From contig JAHPYZ010000041.1 in NCBI GenBank assembly GCA_019058425.1, forward strand, positions 1 to 41,558: 41,558 nucleotides of DNA. Reading direction: 5' to 3'. Shown here in pieces: positions 15,915 to 23,450 of this stretch (positions are counted from its first letter, which is position 1; the number at the start of each line of letters is the position of its first letter). Below the pieces are notes generated by a model. It made no database searches. It saw nothing but the letters and a program-made list of their open reading frames with translations, and was not told the origin of the DNA. Source of the stretch: Promethearchaeota archaeon. GTDB lineage: Archaea; Asgardarchaeota; Lokiarchaeia; Sigyniarchaeales; SOKP01. The position numbers and the translations under genes are program-made.

Positions 15915-16922
15915 TTATTCTATTACAGTTATTAGAGCCAATGGCCATCCATTATTTCCATCATATATATCGAGATCATTTTCAGGTTGAGTATTATTGA
16001 ATATATCAGTTGCTTTAGTAAATATTGTAAATATTCCTGGATTGTCAAAAGCTACTGAAAACTTCCAAAAGACCCACAAATGATCTAAATCTAGGCTTTT
16101 TACAATGGGGATTTGAGTCCAATTTGTAATTCCATCAATTTTATATTCAACTTTAGAAATTCTAGTACCTCCAAAAGCAGCTCCTCCGATTTCGAGTGAT
16201 TCAGCAATTTTTACTTTTACACCACCTTTGGGAAAAAAGATCGTCGAGTCCACGGCCATAGGTGGAGAAGTATCCCAACCTCTATCATCCCAATAATTTT
16301 CAAGTGGTCTATCAATTACTTCAATTTCTATCACCCATGCTGGTTGTTTTGCACCATATGATCCTGGGGTTACAATTCTGAGTGGAAAACCTTGAACGGG
16401 AGGTAAGACTTCACCATTCATATAGAGAGCTCCTATTGTTCCATTATCTCGTATTTGATCAAGTGTATGAGAGACGTAATATCCATCTGCAGCTAAGTAT
16501 TTTACTCCTGTAGCATTTTCCTTTAATCCAAGCGAAACTAGTAAATCATATACTAAAAATCCCTTCCATACAGCAGTAGATAGGAGTGGTCCTTTTGGAG
16601 GATTGCCAATGCATTCTGTTGTTAATGTTCTTTCAGTAAGATTTAATGCTAAAAGTTCATTAAGAGTAAATTGTTTTGGATTGTCTATTTGTCCCCAAAC
16701 AAATAGACTATATGTATCAGCATTAATTTCTGGGACATCTCCTTTCCTTATAACAAAATAGTCATCATTTTTTGTTATAAAATCTGGAAATGCATTAATA
16801 TTATCTGAAGAATTTTGACTATATATAACAATTCCAATAATAACTGATGTTCCAATTAAAAGAAGAGCTATAAAGGAGATTAGATAAATTTTTTTATATA
16901 CATTTAGTTCTTTAAGCTTCAA
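15915..16922 (-). CDS. membrane-anchored molybdopterin oxidoreductase (sulfite oxidase fold)
   Basis: A 335-residue protein with one N-terminal membrane helix (about residues 10-34) and an outward-facing enzyme domain. The oxidoreductase molybdopterin-binding fold shows as YSLFVWGQIDNPKQFTL, LTTECIGNPPKG (Cys104, the probable molybdenum ligand), WKGFLVYDLL, ADGYYVSHTLDQI, GFPLRIVTPGSYGAKQPAW, and a C-terminal immunoglobulin-like dimerisation domain (SKVEYKIDGITNWTQI, FWKFSVAFDNPGIFTIFTKATD). The architecture resembles sulfite oxidase and YedY/MsrP-type enzymes, without a heme domain. The natural substrate is unknown; sulfite, sulfoxides or other oxo-transfers are possible. The start is TTG. 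No moco-biosynthesis or cytochrome genes are near. Confidence 0.85.
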   Translation of the reverse strand: MKLKELNVYKKIYLISFIALLLIGTSVIIGIVIYSQNSSDNINAFPDFITKNDDYFVIRKGDVPEINADTYSLFVWGQIDNPKQFTLNELLALNLTERTLTTECIGNPPKGPLLSTAVWKGFLVYDLLVSLGLKENATGVKYLAADGYYVSHTLDQIRDNGTIGALYMNGEVLPPVQGFPLRIVTPGSYGAKQPAWVIEIEVIDRPLENYWDDRGWDTSPPMAVDSTIFFPKGGVKVKIAESLEIGGAAFGGTRISKVEYKIDGITNWTQIPIVKSLDLDHLWVFWKFSVAFDNPGIFTIFTKATDIFNNTQPENDLDIYDGNNGWPLALITVIE

Positions 16923-17091
16923 ATTATTATATTTAATACCAACTTAAGTATTAAGACTTATTTGTTAAGTTTCTAAACTACCTATTTTAAATACTGCAAA
17001 AAAAATAGCAATATCATAATCAATCGGAATAATCTGATTATTTTTTTATTTTGTTAACAAACTTTTAAAATCCTTGTTTAAAAGTATTCTT

Positions 17092-17736
17092 ATGAGTAAA
17101 AAAATATTAATCTTAACTGGAGATTATGTTGATGATTACGAATTAATGGTACCGTATTCTATCCTCACTATGTTTGGATGTGAAGTAAAAGTTATTTGTC
17201 CTGGTAGAGGAAAAGGGGATTTTATTAAAACAGCTATTCACTATCTTTCTATAGAAGATTGGGAGTTAGCTTTAAAGGGGAAACCAATTACATATTCAGA
17301 ATCACTTGGACACCCTTATAGATTGAATGAGGATTTTGATTGGGAGAATGTAGAGAAAGAAGTTGAGAAATATGATGGGTTGATTATTCCTGGTGGCAGA
17401 GCTCCGGAATATTTATCTTTAATTCCTGATGTTCACAAACTGGTTTCTCACTTCATGGAAAAGGATAAACCTATCGGAGCAATTTGTCATGGGCCTCAAA
17501 TTTTAGCCCATAGTGATGACGCTATCAAAGAAATTAATTATTTAAATGGTAAAAAAATATATCCGTATCCATCGGTAGCTTTAGCATGTTCCTTGCAAGG
17601 AGCAATAATAGAGGATGAATACCCTGGTAATATTGCTTATACACATGACAATTTAGTGACAGCACCATCTTGGGATGCATTACCAGAATTTATGAAACAA
17701 TTTCTCAAACTGCTCAATTTAAATACATTACCTTAA
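17092..17736 (+). CDS. DJ-1/PfpI family protein
   Basis: A 214-residue class I glutamine-amidotransferase-like protein of the DJ-1/PfpI superfamily. The glutamate of the active site appears in DDYELMVPY (Glu17), and the nucleophile elbow is IGAICHGPQILA (Cys132, followed by His). The insertion TAIHYLSIEDWELALKGKPITYSESLGHPYRLNEDFDWENV is typical of a plant/bacterial YajL-unlike subgroup whose members are annotated as proteases, deglycases or hydratases without firm evidence. A TTG at 17074 would add six residues, but the ATG at 17092 gives MSKKILILTGD, the usual start. It is followed by the enoyl-CoA hydratase homologue after about 35 bases; co-transcription is likely. Confidence 0.88.
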   Translation: MSKKILILTGDYVDDYELMVPYSILTMFGCEVKVICPGRGKGDFIKTAIHYLSIEDWELALKGKPITYSESLGHPYRLNEDFDWENVEKEVEKYDGLIIPGGRAPEYLSLIPDVHKLVSHFMEKDKPIGAICHGPQILAHSDDAIKEINYLNGKKIYPYPSVALACSLQGAIIEDEYPGNIAYTHDNLVTAPSWDALPEFMKQFLKLLNLNTLP

Positions 17737-17771
17737 CATATAAATTATTACCTTAATTCTATAAGTTGATA

Positions 17772-18566
17772 ATGATGCCCGAGTATGATACAATCATTTT
17801 AGAGAAAATAGAACAATATGTTATTATCTACTTAAACAGACTTGAAAGTTTGAATTCATTAAATATGCAATTAGCAGGAGATTTACATTCTTGCTTACAG
17901 TATATAAGTAAAAATCATGAAATCAAGGTGATCTTAATTACTGGAAAAGGTAATGCATTTTGTGCTGGTGGTGATGTCATTGCTTTTAAGAATACAAAAG
18001 ACCCAAGTGGTTATATGAATGAACTAGCAGAAAAATTTCATGCAGCATTAAAATTATTAAAAACTATAAACGTCCCTACATTAGCGGTGATAAACGGAGC
18101 ATGTTTTGGAGCGGGATTAGGTATTGCAAGTGCTTGTGATTTACGGATATGTTCCAAAAATGCTAAATTCGGTAGTGCATTCACAGGTATAGGTCTTTCT
18201 CCTAATAGTAGTCTGACTTATCACTTACCTAAGATTGTAGGACTGACACTAAGTAAAGATATAATTCTTACAAATAGAGTTTTAACAGCTGAGGAAGCTT
18301 TACAATTCAATCTTGTGTCCCGAGTGTATGAGTCTCCAGACATACTTTTAGGTGAATCAAAAAAGATTGCCAAAATATTGAGTGACGTTGCTCCTATTGC
18401 ATTCAACAAGGCTCATGAAATGATTGAAACTTCATTTTCCAATGATTATGACACTCAAATTAAGATAGAGATTAAAAACATTACAGAGTGTGCAGGTACT
18501 GATGATTTTCAAGAAGGTCTTAAAGCTTTTTTTGAGAAAAGGAAACCTAACTTTAAAGGAAATTAA
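17772..18566 (+). CDS. enoyl-CoA hydratase/isomerase-family protein lacking both catalytic glutamates
   Basis: A 264-residue crotonase-fold protein. The oxyanion-hole segments are clear: GKGNAFCAGGDVIAF and AVINGACFGAGLGIASACDL. However, the residues that align with Glu144 and Glu164 of rat mitochondrial enoyl-CoA hydratase are Gly117 and Phe137 (FGSAFTGIGLSPNSS). Classical hydration is therefore unlikely. The pattern fits the PaaG-type isomerase subgroup (AFTxIGLxPD), though the Asp there is Asn here. CoA-thioester isomerisation or another crotonase chemistry is more likely. The ATGs at 17772 and 17775 are both possible starts. It may form an operon with the DJ-1-like gene. An eleven-T run follows the stop. 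Confidence 0.82.
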   Translation: MMPEYDTIILEKIEQYVIIYLNRLESLNSLNMQLAGDLHSCLQYISKNHEIKVILITGKGNAFCAGGDVIAFKNTKDPSGYMNELAEKFHAALKLLKTINVPTLAVINGACFGAGLGIASACDLRICSKNAKFGSAFTGIGLSPNSSLTYHLPKIVGLTLSKDIILTNRVLTAEEALQFNLVSRVYESPDILLGESKKIAKILSDVAPIAFNKAHEMIETSFSNDYDTQIKIEIKNITECAGTDDFQEGLKAFFEKRKPNFKGN

Positions 18567-18575
18567 TTTGGAATA

Positions 18576-18586
18576 TTTTTTTTTTT
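18576..18586 (+). terminator. T-tract terminator
   Basis: Eleven consecutive T ten bases behind the stop of the crotonase-family gene. No hairpin precedes it; typical of archaeal termination. Confidence 0.5.
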
Positions 18587-18657
18587 CTTGATATAAAGAG
18601 ATGTCTTTTTAAGTAGATTAGAATAAAAAGCTATATACAACTATTTGAAATTGAAAA

Positions 18658-19473
18658 ATGAAAGTTGATTTTCGAGAAGCAAAAAGTATTATCACAAAAA
18701 GTAATATTCCCTCAATTGATTATGTGATAAATCCATATACGGGATGTCAACATGGGTGTATCTATTGCTATGCTGAATTTATGATAAGATTCACAGGTCA
18801 TAAGGGAGATAAATGGGGGCAGTTTTTAGATATAAAAACTTTTGATTTGAATAAAATAAAACCTCAAAAATACAGTGGAAAAGTAATTCTATTAAGTTCA
18901 GTAACAGATCCATATTTACCCCTAGAAAAGAAGTATCAAAACACAAGGAAAATATTGGAAAGACTAATTGGAACTGAAGCTGAAATCTCGATTCTCACTA
19001 AATCTAAATTGGTTGTAAGGGATATTGATTTATTTAAAAAATTCAAAAATATTAGAGTTGGTATATCTATTAATACTTTAGATGAGAATTTTGCTAGAAT
19101 TATTGAACGAGCGGCATCTAAACCTTTAGATCGATTAGAAGCTATTAAACAAATCTCAGAAGCAGGTATTGAAACTTACATATTTATATCACCTTTTTTT
19201 CCAGAAATTACTGATTTTAGAGCAATTATTGAAGAAAGTAAAGGGTATGCAACTCGTTTTAGCTTTGAAAATTTAAACTTCAGACCTCATAATGTTCCTA
19301 GAATAATAAAAGTAATAAAACAACATTATCCAGAATTACTTTCAAAATACAAGCAAATTCAAAAAGATCAAGGTTATTGGGATATTTTAGAGCATGAGAT
19401 TAAGGCACATTGTGAAGAAATGAATCTTAATTTTGAGATTGAATTTCATCATGGAGGATTTTCAAAAAGTTAA
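18658..19473 (+). CDS. SPL-family radical SAM protein
   Basis: A 271-residue radical S-adenosylmethionine enzyme related to spore photoproduct lyase (SPL/SplB, COG1533; Rv2578c-like). The iron-sulfur cluster is held by Cys30-x3-Cys34-x2-Cys37 in NPYTGCQHGCIYCYA, a spacing matching the canonical CxxxCxxC. Downstream, SSVTDPYLPLEKKYQNTRKILE and ILTKSKLVVRDIDL are diagnostic of the family, and GISINTLDENFARIIE follows. The prokaryotic family outside spore formers has no proven substrate; DNA repair is often proposed. The gene opens with ATG at 18658 and no strong ribosome binding site. Its stop is 45 bases before the next gene, so a short operon is possible. Confidence 0.9.
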   Translation: MKVDFREAKSIITKSNIPSIDYVINPYTGCQHGCIYCYAEFMIRFTGHKGDKWGQFLDIKTFDLNKIKPQKYSGKVILLSSVTDPYLPLEKKYQNTRKILERLIGTEAEISILTKSKLVVRDIDLFKKFKNIRVGISINTLDENFARIIERAASKPLDRLEAIKQISEAGIETYIFISPFFPEITDFRAIIEESKGYATRFSFENLNFRPHNVPRIIKVIKQHYPELLSKYKQIQKDQGYWDILEHEIKAHCEEMNLNFEIEFHHGGFSKS

Positions 19474-19518
19474 AACTCATGTCTATATTATTCATATTAT
19501 AAAGATTTTTTTATTCAA

Positions 19519-20175
19519 ATGCCAAGTGGAGTAATTTCTCACCAAGCACCAGGATTAGCTTTAAAAATAAAATATCCACGTAAGTTTGATGGAACAGCTC
19601 TTTGTCTTAGTACATTAATTCCTGATTTGAATGTACTAGTAGACCCTTTTTTACCATTTTCATTTAGAAATCTTACACATAGTCTATTAGGTTTATTGAT
19701 CTATACCATTCCTTTCACTTTAATACTGACAATTATATTTTGCAGATATATTGGGCCCTTTGCTGCTAATATTGCTAAGAGAGATAATGTAATATATAAT
19801 CCTTGGAAATATTTCGGTGTAGAGGAATGGGAAAATCTAAAGAAAAAAAAGTACAATAAGAGATATTTTGTAGTCGCATCTTATTCTGCTTTAATTGGAG
19901 GATTAACTCATCTTCTGCTTGATCTCCCCGCACATGAATATGTGGAATTGTTTTTTCCAATAATATTACAAAATCCTGATTTCTTATTATACTCCATTGT
20001 AGATTTTGGTCCTATTATTATTGGTTCTATGCAAATTGAACGTAACTTAACTGTATTTCAGCTTATATGGATTATTGAAACATTAATTACATTCATTTTA
20101 GCTCTTTATCTTCTAAGATATATTAAAAAGCAAAATTTGATTCAAAAATGGTATAATGGGCTTTTAGAAAATTAA
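19519..20175 (+). CDS. DUF4184-like membrane protein
   Basis: A 218-residue membrane protein with about five hydrophobic segments. It starts MPSGVISHQAPGLALKIKYP, then TLIPDLNVLVDPFLP, LTHSLLGLL and GGLTHLLLDLPAHEY. The histidine- and aspartate-bearing segments at membrane borders are the pattern of DUF4184 and the related YdjM/LexA-induced membrane-bound hydrolase family (phospholipase C-like metal-binding sites). Histidines in SHQAP, THSLLG and THLLLDLPAHE could bind zinc. Function is not established. The last helix precedes a basic tail (RYIKKQNLIQKW). The ATG is clear, the gene is single and ends about 95 bases before a hairpin-plus-T terminator that belongs to the opposite strand. Confidence 0.75.
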   Translation: MPSGVISHQAPGLALKIKYPRKFDGTALCLSTLIPDLNVLVDPFLPFSFRNLTHSLLGLLIYTIPFTLILTIIFCRYIGPFAANIAKRDNVIYNPWKYFGVEEWENLKKKKYNKRYFVVASYSALIGGLTHLLLDLPAHEYVELFFPIILQNPDFLLYSIVDFGPIIIGSMQIERNLTVFQLIWIIETLITFILALYLLRYIKKQNLIQKWYNGLLEN

Positions 20176-20260
20176 ATAACTTAACTTAGATAGATAAAAT
20201 TATTGATAAGGTAGTATTACGTTTAATTAATCACCAAAATAATTAAAAAATTATAAATTT

Positions 20261-20284
20261 AAAAAAAAAAGGCTCTTTTGAGCC
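20261..20284 (-). terminator. hairpin plus T-run (intrinsic-type terminator)
   Basis: On the minus strand GGCTC-AAAA-GAGCC forms a perfect five-pair stem with a four-base loop, followed directly by ten T. It starts five bases after the stop codon of the beta-helix gene ending at 20289. This is the classic bacterial intrinsic-terminator shape, better formed than any other gene end in the window. Confidence 0.7.
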
Positions 20285-20288
20285 ATAA

Positions 20289-21806
20289 TTAGACATAAAA
20301 TGTAAATGATCTATCTAACGTAATTTCCCAGTACTCATCATACATATAGAAACCAAGCACCCACTGAAACTCATGCTCTCCAGGTGGAAGTCCCTCTCCA
20401 CTTAGGTAATGAGGTGGTAATATTGTATAGTACCATTCGATATAGCCGGGATCATCGTATGCTATTTCATCAAAAGACCAAAAAGTGCCTTGAAAGGGAT
20501 AATCTACTCCATAAAATCTAAAATATACAGTATATGGGGGACAAAATTCCCGACGTGTTCTCTCCGAAAATAATTGCTTCATTCCAATCATAATATAGAC
20601 GGTCTGATCATCATAAACTTCTCCTAATCCGATTATCTTATTAGAATCAGGATCATTAAACATAGCTAGCATTTCCTCTTCGAAAACTGTAAGATATTCC
20701 CAACCATTCTCTTCCATGAATGGATAGTCGTCAAATCCCGGCCATGGATATGGTGTGTCCCCTATTCCATCTCCATCCCCGTCAGAACCTGTATAATCAG
20801 ACCAGTAATTTCCTTCAAGCATATATGGATGATACCACTCATTCATCCAATATTGTGCGTCCCATGCCTGTACATCGTTTTCAATAAGATTATTATGATA
20901 AATACGATTATAATCACAATCTACATCAAGTCCGATACCATAGATATTACGTCTAATGGTATTCCTAACTATTTCATTATTATCTACATTATTTAGATAA
21001 ATGCCATTAGGATTTCTTGTGATCATATTTTTATATACCATGTTATCTTCCGCACCATAATAATACCAATCAACAATTGAAATACCAGTCAGTTCATTTC
21101 TTCTACAAAAATTCTCAGATATTAAATTACCGGAGGAGGATCCTACTACAATCCCTGTATCAGTGTTTCTAGTACAGAGATTCTTGCTAACGGTATTACC
21201 GTTCGAATTTAACCAAACCATGATACCCCATTTGTTTTTTCTGCAATAATTTTTAGTTATAATGTTGTCACCTGATTCTTCAAGATATATCCCTGGTGCT
21301 GCGTTTCCATCACATAGATTTTGTGTTATTTCGTTATTATATGAATACAATAATGCTATTCCACTACCCTGTTCTGAATCTGGCCATCCATTATTAAGCA
21401 TTTTATTATTTTTTATAACACCATTAGATGTAGCGACAAGGACTAGCCCTGCATTTCTTTCTCCAGGTGGGGGTCTAGTATTAAAAAATAAGCAATTTTT
21501 GATGGTAAAGAACACATCAGAGTACATAATCATCAAACAAAAGGTTGATCCCTCACCATTAATTACTACATTCTTTATCATATATGGATCTTCTTCTGTA
21601 CCAGAACCTTTACACCACCATTCTTCAGATGCATCTGCCCATTTAATACTGGGTAACCCTGACATCCCCCAATCGTCTATAATTATAGGATCAATATGAT
21701 GAGATCTTCTTCTTGGCTTACATGCAACAACAGCTGCCATAGGTAATGTAACTGTAAGTGAAATTATAACTACCAAAAGACTTACTTTAATAGCTTTTTT
21801 TTGCGT
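20289..21806 (-). CDS. NosD-like right-handed beta-helix exported protein
   Basis: A secreted protein of about 505 residues. After a signal peptide comes a domain with SEEWWCKGSGTEEDPYMIKNV, a typical opening of archaeal NosD/PbH1 proteins, then about ten parallel beta-helix rungs (NNEITQNLCDGNAAPGIYLEESGDN repeats) and the NosD end module GNYWSDY-GSDGDGDGIGDTPYPWPG, whose DGDGDG loop probably binds calcium. The last 120 residues form a beta-rich domain without a membrane anchor. An uninterrupted frame starts at TTG 21776, but that lacks the basic n-region. AAAGGTGA lies six bases before an ACG at 21806, giving QKKAIKVSLLVVIISL, so ACG or a mutated ATG is the likely start. Substrate is probably a surface polysaccharide or none. 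Confidence 0.8.
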   Translation of the reverse strand, partial: TQKKAIKVSLLVVIISLTVTLPMAAVVACKPRRRSHHIDPIIIDDWGMSGLPSIKWADASEEWWCKGSGTEEDPYMIKNVVINGEGSTFCLMIMYSDVFFTIKNCLFFNTRPPPGERNAGLVLVATSNGVIKNNKMLNNGWPDSEQGSGIALLYSYNNEITQNLCDGNAAPGIYLEESGDNIITKNYCRKNKWGIMVWLNSNGNTVSKNLCTRNTDTGIVVGSSSGNLISENFCRRNELTGISIVDWYYYGAEDNMVYKNMITRNPNGIYLNNVDNNEIVRNTIRRNIYGIGLDVDCDYNRIYHNNLIENDVQAWDAQYWMNEWYHPYMLEGNYWSDYTGSDGDGDGIGDTPYPWPGFDDYPFMEENGWEYLTVFEEEMLAMFNDPDSNKIIGLGEVYDDQTVYIMIGMKQLFSERTRREFCPPYTVYFRFYGVDYPFQGTFWSFDEIAYDDPGYIEWYYTILPPHYLSGEGLPPGEHEFQWVLGFYMYDEYWEITLDRSFTFYV

Positions 21807-21812
21807 TTTTAT

Positions 21813-21820
21813 TCACCTTT
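21813..21820 (-). promoter_or_regulatory. strong ribosome binding site before an ACG codon
   Basis: AAAGGTGA on the minus strand, six bases before ACG at 21806. It is at the right distance for translation to begin there, and too far from the next start codon at 21776. Confidence 0.55.
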
Positions 21821-21833
21821 ATTTTTAAAGATA

Positions 21834-21853
21834 TTTGATCGATATTGATCAAA
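21834..21853. repeat. inverted repeat upstream of the beta-helix gene
   Basis: Arms TTTGATC and GATCAAA separated by six bases, just upstream of the ribosome binding site of the minus-strand beta-helix gene. A candidate operator; no binding protein can be assigned. Confidence 0.35.
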
Positions 21854-22029
21854 ATTTAGATATTCCAAATTATATTAAAAAGATTATGTAGAATCTAACC
21901 AGCAAACCTAGTAAAATTAGTAGCAAAAATTAAATTTTAGTTGTAAAAATTAATGGATTACTAGCAAATTTAAAAGAATTTATAATTTATATTCTAATCA
22001 ATTCATAAGAAGTGCTGATTAGTATTTAA

Positions 22030-22054
22030 CAGTTAAAATGAACTAGTTTAACTG
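22030..22054. repeat. inverted repeat upstream of the two-component operon
   Basis: CAGTTAAA and TTTAACTG, eight-base perfect arms with a nine-base spacer, about 50 bases before the TATA-like run and 140 before the kinase start. Symmetry suits a dimeric ribbon-helix-helix regulator such as the one encoded downstream; that link is inferred. Confidence 0.4.
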
Positions 22055-22102
22055 ATTTCTTTTGATTTTAGAATACAGTTAATAATTGTAAAAAAAAAGT
22101 AA

Positions 22103-22113
22103 ATATATATAAA
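22103..22113 (+). promoter_or_regulatory. possible TATA box of the kinase gene
   Basis: ATATATATAAA about 90 bases before the kinase start codon. Its place would put transcription start near 22138. AT-rich composition makes chance occurrence likely. Confidence 0.3.
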
Positions 22114-22180
22114 GAATTTTAACAATTTAGTATCTGAGTGCTAGGTATTTTTCTAATTAAGGAGAAAGTTAGTAAAATTG

Positions 22181-22189
22181 AAGGTGTGA
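22181..22189 (+). promoter_or_regulatory. ribosome binding site fixing the TTG start at 22196
   Basis: AAGGTGTGA six bases before TTG at 22196. The next upstream in-frame codon in this region is a stop, so the TTG is the only reasonable start. Confidence 0.55.
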
Positions 22190-22195
22190 GTTTTT

Positions 22196-23407
22196 TTGAC
22201 TTCCTTAAATGTTAAATTAGAAGAGTCTGAAAAAAAGTATAGAGATTTATTTAATAATAACCCATATGCAATTTGGCTTGTAGATTTACGAGGTAAAATT
22301 ATTGATTGTAATGAAACTATGGACAGATTTATGTCGGTATTTAAGCATACGGATTTAATAGGAAAATCCTTTGGCAATGTACTTAAAATGTTTTCTCGTA
22401 AAGGGGATCCGCGATTCGATAATTTAGAACACGTATTTAAAGAAAGATTTAAGATTTTACTTAAAAACGGGCATTTAGAACCCATAGAATTTGAGATATT
22501 TAGAGGTGATGGTAGGAAATATTGGATAACTTTGGAAAGTTCTTTCGTTACAAGTGGAAAAGAACAAGTCATTCAACTTTTTATTAAAGATATTACAGAG
22601 AGAAAAATGGCAGAAATTGAATTAAATGATTTAAGGAAGGATTTAGAAACACGAGTAAAAGAAAGAACTATCAAATTGGAAAACTCAGAAAGAAGATATA
22701 GGAAAACATACAATAGAGCAGAATCCTGCAAGGGATTATTTACACACGATATTTCGAATATTTTTCAAACAATTGGAAATTCGATAGAATTAAACCAAAT
22801 CCTTTTAGAAGAGGATTCAGATAAAAACGAGATAATTAAAAACTATGAAATTATTAACAAACAAATTAAACGAGGGAAAGATCTTATAAATAACATTAGA
22901 AAGCTCTCTGAAATTGAAGAATATGAAATACCATTAATTTCTACGGAAATTCTTGAGAAATTGAATAGTGCTATTCAATTTGTTCGTGTAAGTTTTCAAG
23001 AACGAGAAGTTAATTTTAATCTAAAAAGTTATAGAGATGCAATTTATGTTAAAGCCAATGAGTTATTACTTGATGTTTTTGAGAACATTCTTATTAACGC
23101 TGCTCGATATAATAAAAATGATTGTGTTGAAATTGAAATTAAAATCTCAAAAATGTTAGAGAATGATAACGCATATGTTAAATTAGAATTTAAAGATAAT
23201 GGAATTGGTATTAATGATACTCGAAAAAATTTAATATTCAAAAAAAATAATAACAATAATACAGGATCTAAAGGGATGGGACTTGGACTTTCGCTTGTAG
23301 CCAAAATTTTGGATTTATATGAGGGTAAAATCTGGATTGAAGATAGAATTAGAGGTGAATATACTCAGGGAAGCAATTTTATTTTATTAATACCAGAAGC
23401 AGAATAA
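22196..23407 (+). CDS. PAS-domain histidine kinase
   Basis: A 403-residue soluble sensor kinase. Residues 8-140 are a PAS domain (ESEKKYRDLFNNNPYAIWLVDLRG, ending in KDITERKMAE). Then follows a coiled-coil linker (LNDLRKDLETRVKERTIKLENSERRYRK), the dimerisation/phospho-acceptor helix LFTHDISNIFQTIGNSIEL (His184), and a HATPase with N box ENILINAARYN, G1 box DNGIGI and G2 box GMGLGL. No membrane segment is present, so it senses a cytosolic signal, perhaps a cofactor or redox state. TTG start, set by AAGGTGTGA. The likely partner is the receiver protein 43 bases downstream; the two are probably one operon. Confidence 0.9.
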   Translation: MTSLNVKLEESEKKYRDLFNNNPYAIWLVDLRGKIIDCNETMDRFMSVFKHTDLIGKSFGNVLKMFSRKGDPRFDNLEHVFKERFKILLKNGHLEPIEFEIFRGDGRKYWITLESSFVTSGKEQVIQLFIKDITERKMAEIELNDLRKDLETRVKERTIKLENSERRYRKTYNRAESCKGLFTHDISNIFQTIGNSIELNQILLEEDSDKNEIIKNYEIINKQIKRGKDLINNIRKLSEIEEYEIPLISTEILEKLNSAIQFVRVSFQEREVNFNLKSYRDAIYVKANELLLDVFENILINAARYNKNDCVEIEIKISKMLENDNAYVKLEFKDNGIGINDTRKNLIFKKNNNNNTGSKGMGLGLSLVAKILDLYEGKIWIEDRIRGEYTQGSNFILLIPEAE

Positions 23408-23450
23408 TTCTTAAATCAAATTTTAATTAGTAATTATATCAATAAACATT

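Larger units (their letters stand above)
21854..22195. other. divergent intergenic region with kinase promoter
   Basis: About 340 AT-rich bases between the exported beta-helix gene and the two-component operon. It contains an inverted repeat at 22030-22054 and an AT-only TATA-like run near 22103-22113. I see no coding frame or RNA. Confidence 0.4.
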
